Source of the DNA: Coniferiporia sulphurascens
Lineage: Eukaryota; Basidiomycota; Agaricomycetes; Hymenochaetales; Hymenochaetaceae
DNA length: 64,000 nucleotides
Direction of reading: 5' to 3'
Assembly (NCBI GenBank): GCA_002794785.1
Contig: NBBA01000007.1
Coordinates: forward strand, 372,001 to 436,000
Positions 58,883-64,000 of this stretch are shown piece after piece. A program made the translations under genes and the position numbers. Each line of letters begins with the position of its first letter. Position 1 is the first letter of the stretch. The notes under the pieces are model-generated. The model searched no databases, was not told where the DNA came from, and saw only the letters and a list, made by a program, of their open reading frames with translations.

Positions 58883-59481
58883 TACGGTCGGTGTTGCAGA
58901 TAAGGATATTGAGTTTAAGAGGGCAAAAACAGCGGGATGCAGACAGCGGCAAGAACAACCAGCTCGTCAAGGGAAGCGTTCAGCAGGGATGCTGGATGCA
59001 GGAGGGAAAAGTGGGTTGTTGTGTTGTGCCTAGACGCGCCTGGTTGACTTTCGTCGGATTATCCCAACCGGCCCTATAGTGAATGAGACATAGCACGTGA
59101 CATACACGTGTTCAGGTCACAACGCGGTTCGCGGCTATTTTTTCCCCAGAATGCTGGTAGAACTTTAATAGTGAGTCTGTCCTGCGTACGTTTTTAATTC
59201 CGTGTTTTCCAGACGCAACACATGCGTATTTCATACGTAGCACAACCAGTCAAATTTCCTAGGAAATGACCGCAGTATTTCCCGGTTCGTCGAGTAACCA
59301 TATATAGCATAGAGCCGATTACAAAGCATTGTCGTAGGGGCATCTGACACGCAGCTGCGCACTTGACGTCGGATGGAACCCCTGCGTATTTCTGCGACCA
59401 GCGATGGTCGTGAGAAAGCGCTGATGTAACGTAAGCTATTCCATGTCCTTAAGCCTGTTGGCGTATCATGCTCCTCCAACG
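58883..59481. promoter_or_regulatory. 600-bp divergent promoter region (AT-hook gene and HAD gene)
   Basis: The two starts face away from each other. Two CACGTG-type E-boxes occur close together (tagCACGTGaca near 59093 and acaCACGTGt-like acgtgtt near 59106). Their role is inferred only. Confidence 0.35.
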
Positions 59482-60534
59482 ATGGCGAAATTCGTATTGG
59501 CCTTTGATATTTACGGGACTCTCCTCAACACCAACAGCATCACACGATCTATCTCCAGCCACCTTCAGCTGGATGATGATAAGGCTGCTAATGTCAGCGC
59601 ACTATGGCGGAGATACCAGCTCGAGTGAGTAACAATGCCGTGTCCCTAAGTAAGAGCACCACATAAAATGTCGCAGGTATACGTGGAGGCTAAACTCGAT
59701 GAGCAAGTCTATTACGCAATAACTGCGTACTTGACTGTTGACTAATACAACCAGGCCTGTACGAGCCTTTCGATATAGTAACAAGAAAGTCCCTCCTACA
59801 TGCTCTGAGAGACTCCAATGTCGAATTTACGGAAGAGCACATCGAAAATCTAATGAAGGCTTACAATGTTTTGCCCTGGTAAATCTCCACAAATCAGCTA
59901 TGTTATCACTAAACGGCCTCCTCTGCAGTTTTTCTGACACTGTGCAGGCGCTTGAGAAACTGAGAAGTCTTAAGACAACTCGAGTTGTTGTATTTAGCAA
60001 TGGTAAGTTAGTACGTCCCGATTTTGTGCCACTTGGACTGATATCATTGGACGTTCAGGAACTCAATCTGTGGGTAGATCCAAAATCGGAAACATAACTA
60101 CCTTCCTGCCGATTCATTGCTTAACAGATGGTCGAGAGCGCCTTGGATGCAGCGCGCATCGCGAATTTGGCTCGCGACACCTACGTCGCCGATGCGGTGG
60201 GAAAGTTTAAGCCAGCGTCAGAGATATATGCTGGTCTTTTAAAAGCGACTGGAAAGGAATCTGCTCCGGAGGAGTGCTGGCTTGTCAGCGGGTTCGTCGG
60301 TGTCCCACCTACATCAGGAAGTTTAAATGTAACCCTTTCCGACTAACTGCATGTAGGAACCCGTTTGATGTGACTGGCGCTCTTGCACAGGGGATGAGTA
60401 CCATATGGGTCGACCGCGCGCGTAGAGGCTGGACAGACGGTCTTCTGCCTTTGCACGCTGGTGGTGCAACGGAGCCCACCAAAATAGTGCATGGGCTTGT
60501 CGAGATAGCTGACTTTGTGGCTGCGCTTGAATGA
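59482..60534 (+). CDS. Haloacid dehalogenase, type II-like (7 exons, 11-nt microexon, GC-AG intron)
   Basis: HAD-superfamily hydrolase related to (S)-2-haloacid dehalogenases. Exons 59482-59624, 59677-59702, 59755-59878, 59929-60002, 60059-60069, 60128-60291 and 60357-60534 join to 239 aa, normal for the family. Motif I is VLAFDIYGTLL (nucleophile Asp9), then YTWRLNSM, motif II VVVFSNGT, motif III Lys in KFKPASEIY, and motif IV NPFDVTGA. The join FSNG-TQS-MVESAL needs an 11-nt exon (60059-60069). Intron 2 begins GCAAGT (59703) and gives NSMSLYEPFDIVT; no GT donor keeps that frame. Intron 3 yields LPC-FSD where relatives often have W or F. Cytosolic; actual substrate unknown, since many fungal members do not act on haloacids. 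Confidence 0.88.
60059..60069 (+). other. 11-nt microexon of the HAD gene
   Basis: GAACTCAATCT between CGTTCAG and GTGGGT. Together with the last base of the preceding exon it supplies four codons (Gly-Thr-Gln-Ser) and corrects the frame. Confidence 0.75.
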
Positions 60535-61609
60535 CCAATAAACTGCGTTCGAATTTCCGCTCCTGGGGAAGGGGTTTCTCCTCTAGTCGAGGCGAATATG
60601 CATGTATGCATACTAGTATGCCGTTAGTACCCCGAAAGTATATCAAGCCCATCCGAGCCAGAGTCTCACCCCGAAGCAATTGTATCATCCGGGGCTCCGA
60701 ATAGATGCGTCTTGTTAAGCGAACCGCTCATACATCGACGATAGGGGCTTCCCGACGAAACACTTTGCTTTTATATCTTTTATACTAGTATCTCTTCTGA
60801 AACGCTCCTTTGTGCGAACCGGGAATAAACTCTGCAAAGCAATCACAATTACTGTATGCCCCAGACGTCTACGAAAGGCACAGGAAAGCGGTTTCCAACA
60901 CCGATTCGATAGTCCGCTGAGTTATCTTACCGAGGGTCTCTTCGCAACGGCACAGCCCTCCCATTTATCGCCTAGATCCCTGAGCGCCGATAGACACCCG
61001 AAGTTCGTTTCAGGGTATACGCACTCGTTCCATGGCATATACCCAATCTGGCCATCCTCCGGAGCTGAAAGCCGAACAAATGGAGGCGCCGCCGCGGCGC
61101 ATGCGGTTTGATGTCTGATGTGTGCCTAGGACGTACCCCCGGACTCTTGCCGCAGTAACTGACTACTTCGCGAATAAGACTTGTAATCCGGTGGGGATAT
61201 GTTTATGTTGCTTGCAATGCAATTCTGTAGAGGACGACAGTTTGATATAAATTGTTTTACACTCGTCTACGTTATTACTGATCTATTGTCTGATGTCACC
61301 TTGAGTCCAGAAGGTGACGATGGTATGAAATATCCTTTAAGTTCAATAGAGTTAATAAAGTGGCAAAAGTAGCAGTGATAAATAGTTGCCGATAAATATG
61401 TAATGGTAGCCGTTCGGTCTATCCTAAGAGTTCGTGAGGAGGGTTCATTATTCAAATACCAGCGTGAGGCGGTCGGAAGGAACGGAAGGGGCCCACGGAC
61501 AAGCTTGGGCCCGTCCGGAGGAGGAATTGCGGGGGTTAGCTGGGGTTATAGCGTATGGGAATTAGGAAATCATTATCGTGAGGGAACATCTTGACAAAGT
61601 CGGGAAAGA
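60535..61609. other. Convergent intergenic region
   Basis: 3' flanks of the HAD (+) and zinc-finger (-) genes. A frame at 60,812-61,111 has no motif. No feature supported. Confidence 0.5.
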
Positions 61610-63046
61610 TTACGACCAAGACTCGGCGGCGGACCTCTTCTTGGGGCGCATCGGGCAGCTGTCATTCTCGTGACGCAGCACGGCATCCTCACGGGAGAAC
61701 GCCTTGCGACAAAACGAACAACGGTTCGCATCGGTGTCGATCCCACGGTGCACGCTCGAAACATGCCGCTCCATGTCCGTTATACGGGTAAACGACGACT
61801 GGCATCCGTCGCGCGGACAATAATGACGGCGCTTTTGCTTGCGTTTCGCAGCTGCGCCCGTGCTGCCGCCCTTCCCCCTTCCGGGGCCTCGCACTTTACG
61901 GCCACGTTCGGCGATTGACGGCGTGTCGTCGCTGAATTCGTCGTCGCTATCGAGGGAAATGGCCGCTCCGCTCGATACGGCTTTACGACGTTTCGTAAGT
62001 CTTGGCAAATTATCGCGCTCGTCTTCTCTATATTCGTCATCGCTGTCCCCTTCATATCCTCCCTCGGAATAGTCAATGCGGGAAACCCTTTGGCGGGGCA
62101 ATCTGCTCTGCAGATAGTTGTCCGAAGGAAGGCTTGAGGAAGAGGGGATCATCTCTTCAACACTTCCCCTCGTATATGAGGGAGCAGTTACTGGGGGCGA
62201 CGACGTCAACCCAAAGTCCGAGTAAGGAGACAGGCTTTCGCCTTGGGGCTGGATGACCAAGTTGTTGCTAAAAATAGGGAAAGAATCCAATTCCAGTGGC
62301 GTAACGAAGTTCGAATCCATCGAAAGATCGAGTGCCAATGCGTTGGACATGATATCAGAGGAGTCACCAATGCTGATACTCTGGGCGTTGACGAGATTGT
62401 ATGGCTCAACAGCATCGGATTCTAAGTGGAAGGGCAATAAAATAGGCGATTGTAGAGACGATCCCAGAGAAAGATCATTAAACGCTCGTGCGGGTGATTC
62501 TCCGGAGTGACCGAATTGAAGAGGTCCTGGATATTGAGAACTTAAGCCATCAAGGATAGGAAGTTCCGTACTAGACGGCGCAAGACCAGGGCAGGTCTCC
62601 CAAGGGGAGCACGTAGTTGAAGACAAGAAAGAAGAAGAGGACGAAGGGGAATCGTCAAAAGAATCCGAGAGTGGTCCAAAAGCATGCGGCTGCCAGGGCA
62701 GTGATGTCTGTAGCCAAATTACGGTTCAGCAAACTTCTTCAGCGTCGCTATACGTAGTCCACTCACTTGTCTGTGGTCAAACGGGCTGTCCCAAATCCCG
62801 AACGAATAGCCGTCCAGCAAGTCATGCCAGTCACTGTTGGTTTTTTGTAAAGGGGTATGGGGGAGGTCTGGCTGTTGACTCGAAGACCCTGACTTTCCGG
62901 ACAATGCGGGATTGCTCGGGGAACTTTCGATAAGTAGTGTCAGCTAACATGGTCGCAAGGTTCAAGACGATACATGCACACCTGTTTGCGAAAGAAGAGA
63001 ATGAGAAATTGTCGATCGGACTCAAAAGCGTTGGATAAGTATCCAT
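61610..63046 (-). CDS. C2H2 zinc-finger transcription factor (3 exons)
   Basis: Exons 63046-62982, 62923-62767 and 62707-61610 join to 439 aa. Near the C-terminus are two fingers: HYCPRDGCQSSFTRITDMER followed by HVSSVH (C-x4-C-x12-H-x4-H), and CSFCRKAFSREDAVLRHEND followed by SC, where the last ligand is Cys instead of His (C2HC). Ahead of them is a basic GRKVRGPGRGKGG and KRKQKRRH, probably a nuclear signal, and an acidic patch (SDDEYREDERD). The N-terminal 250 residues are Ser/Pro/Leu-rich, as in activation domains. Start MDTYPTLLSPIDNF is the first plausible Met; the frame is open further upstream (another ATG at 63250), but a T-rich AG at about 63,088 suggests an intron or 5' UTR there. 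Targets unknown. Confidence 0.83.
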
Positions 63047-64000
63047 CGTCGGCTGCGTATCCAAGCTGATTATTCCTGACAGAGGAGTTTCTAAAAGATA
63101 GATGGGAGATAATAAATAGGAGCAAATGAGCGAACGAAGCAATGGGACAAGAAAGAGAGGCCTTCTAGGATCGTCACCTTTTATCCAAGGCGCCTGGGTC
63201 AAAAAGCCGAAGCAATTACGAAATCTTGACGAAGCGGTGGAGAGTTTCACAGACGTCTATCCTCTTGCGGATAACTTGCATTTGCAGTGCAAGACAAACA
63301 GAAGTATTTGGTAACTGTGACGATTTATCAGTAGAATCAGATGGGGTTATTCTCGGCATCTAACTTTAAGGCCACAGAACTTTAACCCCGAAAGACACAG
63401 GGGCCTCCGAGCTGAGCCGAACCGGGTCTGTGCTAGGTCCGCTAAGAAGCCGGAAACTTGAGTAAACGCATTGTACGGGCTTTGAAGCCGAGTTTGTGAA
63501 TCGCCTCCAGTTCTTGGGATTACAATTACATCGTGGGTCCTACAAGTATCATACTGTTGATGAACAGCTGAGTCGAAAGGATTGGCTTAGCCTCAATTAC
63601 CCGGTTGGTAACTCCAAGATAGCGCGCGCGGTGAGGCAGTCCCGCTCGTACCCAGCGCGCTGCTGCCAGTGTCCAATTTGATGCGTACTCTCGCTTATGC
63701 TCAATGAGCCCTCTCTCAGAAGTTAGTTTGACGCAAGCACAGCCAGTTTACCATGCTGAAAAGCCAGCGGTTTCGAAGGTCGCATCTCGGACGAGGAAGC
63801 ATACGTGTCGACCCTCTCCGCTTGCTGAACTGAAAACCTTATTCCCCATTTAGAAGCCAGCTTTCAAGCTCCGTGACGATAATAATAGTAATAACAATTG
63901 TGTCTGCAGGATGGTAGCTAATTCAAAGAAACAGACAAACAAGGAGCATACAGATGAAACCACTCCGCATAGCTACGGAATATCACAGCTCCTGGTTTCC
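63047..64000. other. Right-edge region without a supported gene
   Basis: 5' flank of the zinc-finger gene followed by about 700 bp without recognised coding sequence. Confidence 0.5.

Overview
The window is nuclear DNA from a filamentous basidiomycete, most likely an Agaricomycete. The evidence is many short introns of about 50-60 nt (I could place 55), a C2H2 regulator with an SKHQQVQLLE motif, an F-box/LRR protein, a PDR-type ABC transporter, an HNH-like protein and a protein-kinase family typical of mushrooms, and chromodomain Gypsy elements. No species is claimed. Gene models were spliced by eye. In every multi-exon model given a full exon list the reading frame closes exactly, which is the main internal check.

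Layout. 0-19 kb is gene-bearing: a broken WD40 fragment (-), a secreted RNase T1-like enzyme (-), the ribosome-assembly protein Nop4 (+), an 18-exon PDR/ABCG transporter (+), a C2H2 regulator (-) and an HNH-like protein (+). About 19.5-42 kb is a nest of mobile DNA: a PIF1-like (Helitron-type) helicase remnant cut by two solo LTRs; a second, 1.35-kb LTR family that carries its own reading frame, present as two near-identical inverted copies plus a diverged third; a GGGAGCTCCC-core minisatellite; a long unidentified ORF chain and an Spt5-like KOW fragment; and a 5'-truncated chromodomain Gypsy element with another solo LTR inside its integrase. About 42-46.5 kb is decayed repeat DNA and a kinase-like pseudogene. 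About 46.5-64 kb is again gene-bearing: a kinase-like protein with a possible Crinkler-type header (+), a small unknown protein (+), a DsbA/FrnE-like oxidoreductase (+), an F-box/LRR protein (-), an AT-hook chromatin protein (-), a type II haloacid dehalogenase (+) and a two-finger C2H2 transcription factor (-).

The genes do not form a pathway or cluster. Nop4 and the AT-hook protein are nuclear housekeeping genes, the transporter and RNase act at the cell surface or outside, and the rest are regulatory or accessory. The most informative structure is in the repeat nest. Target-site duplications show six solo-LTR units of one family, all in one orientation. The flanks of the two inverted 1.35-kb LTRs are swapped exactly as expected if recombination between them inverted the 3 kb in between. 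The reading frame inside the 1.35-kb LTR differs between copies mostly at third codon positions, which suggests that it encoded a selected protein and is not chance.
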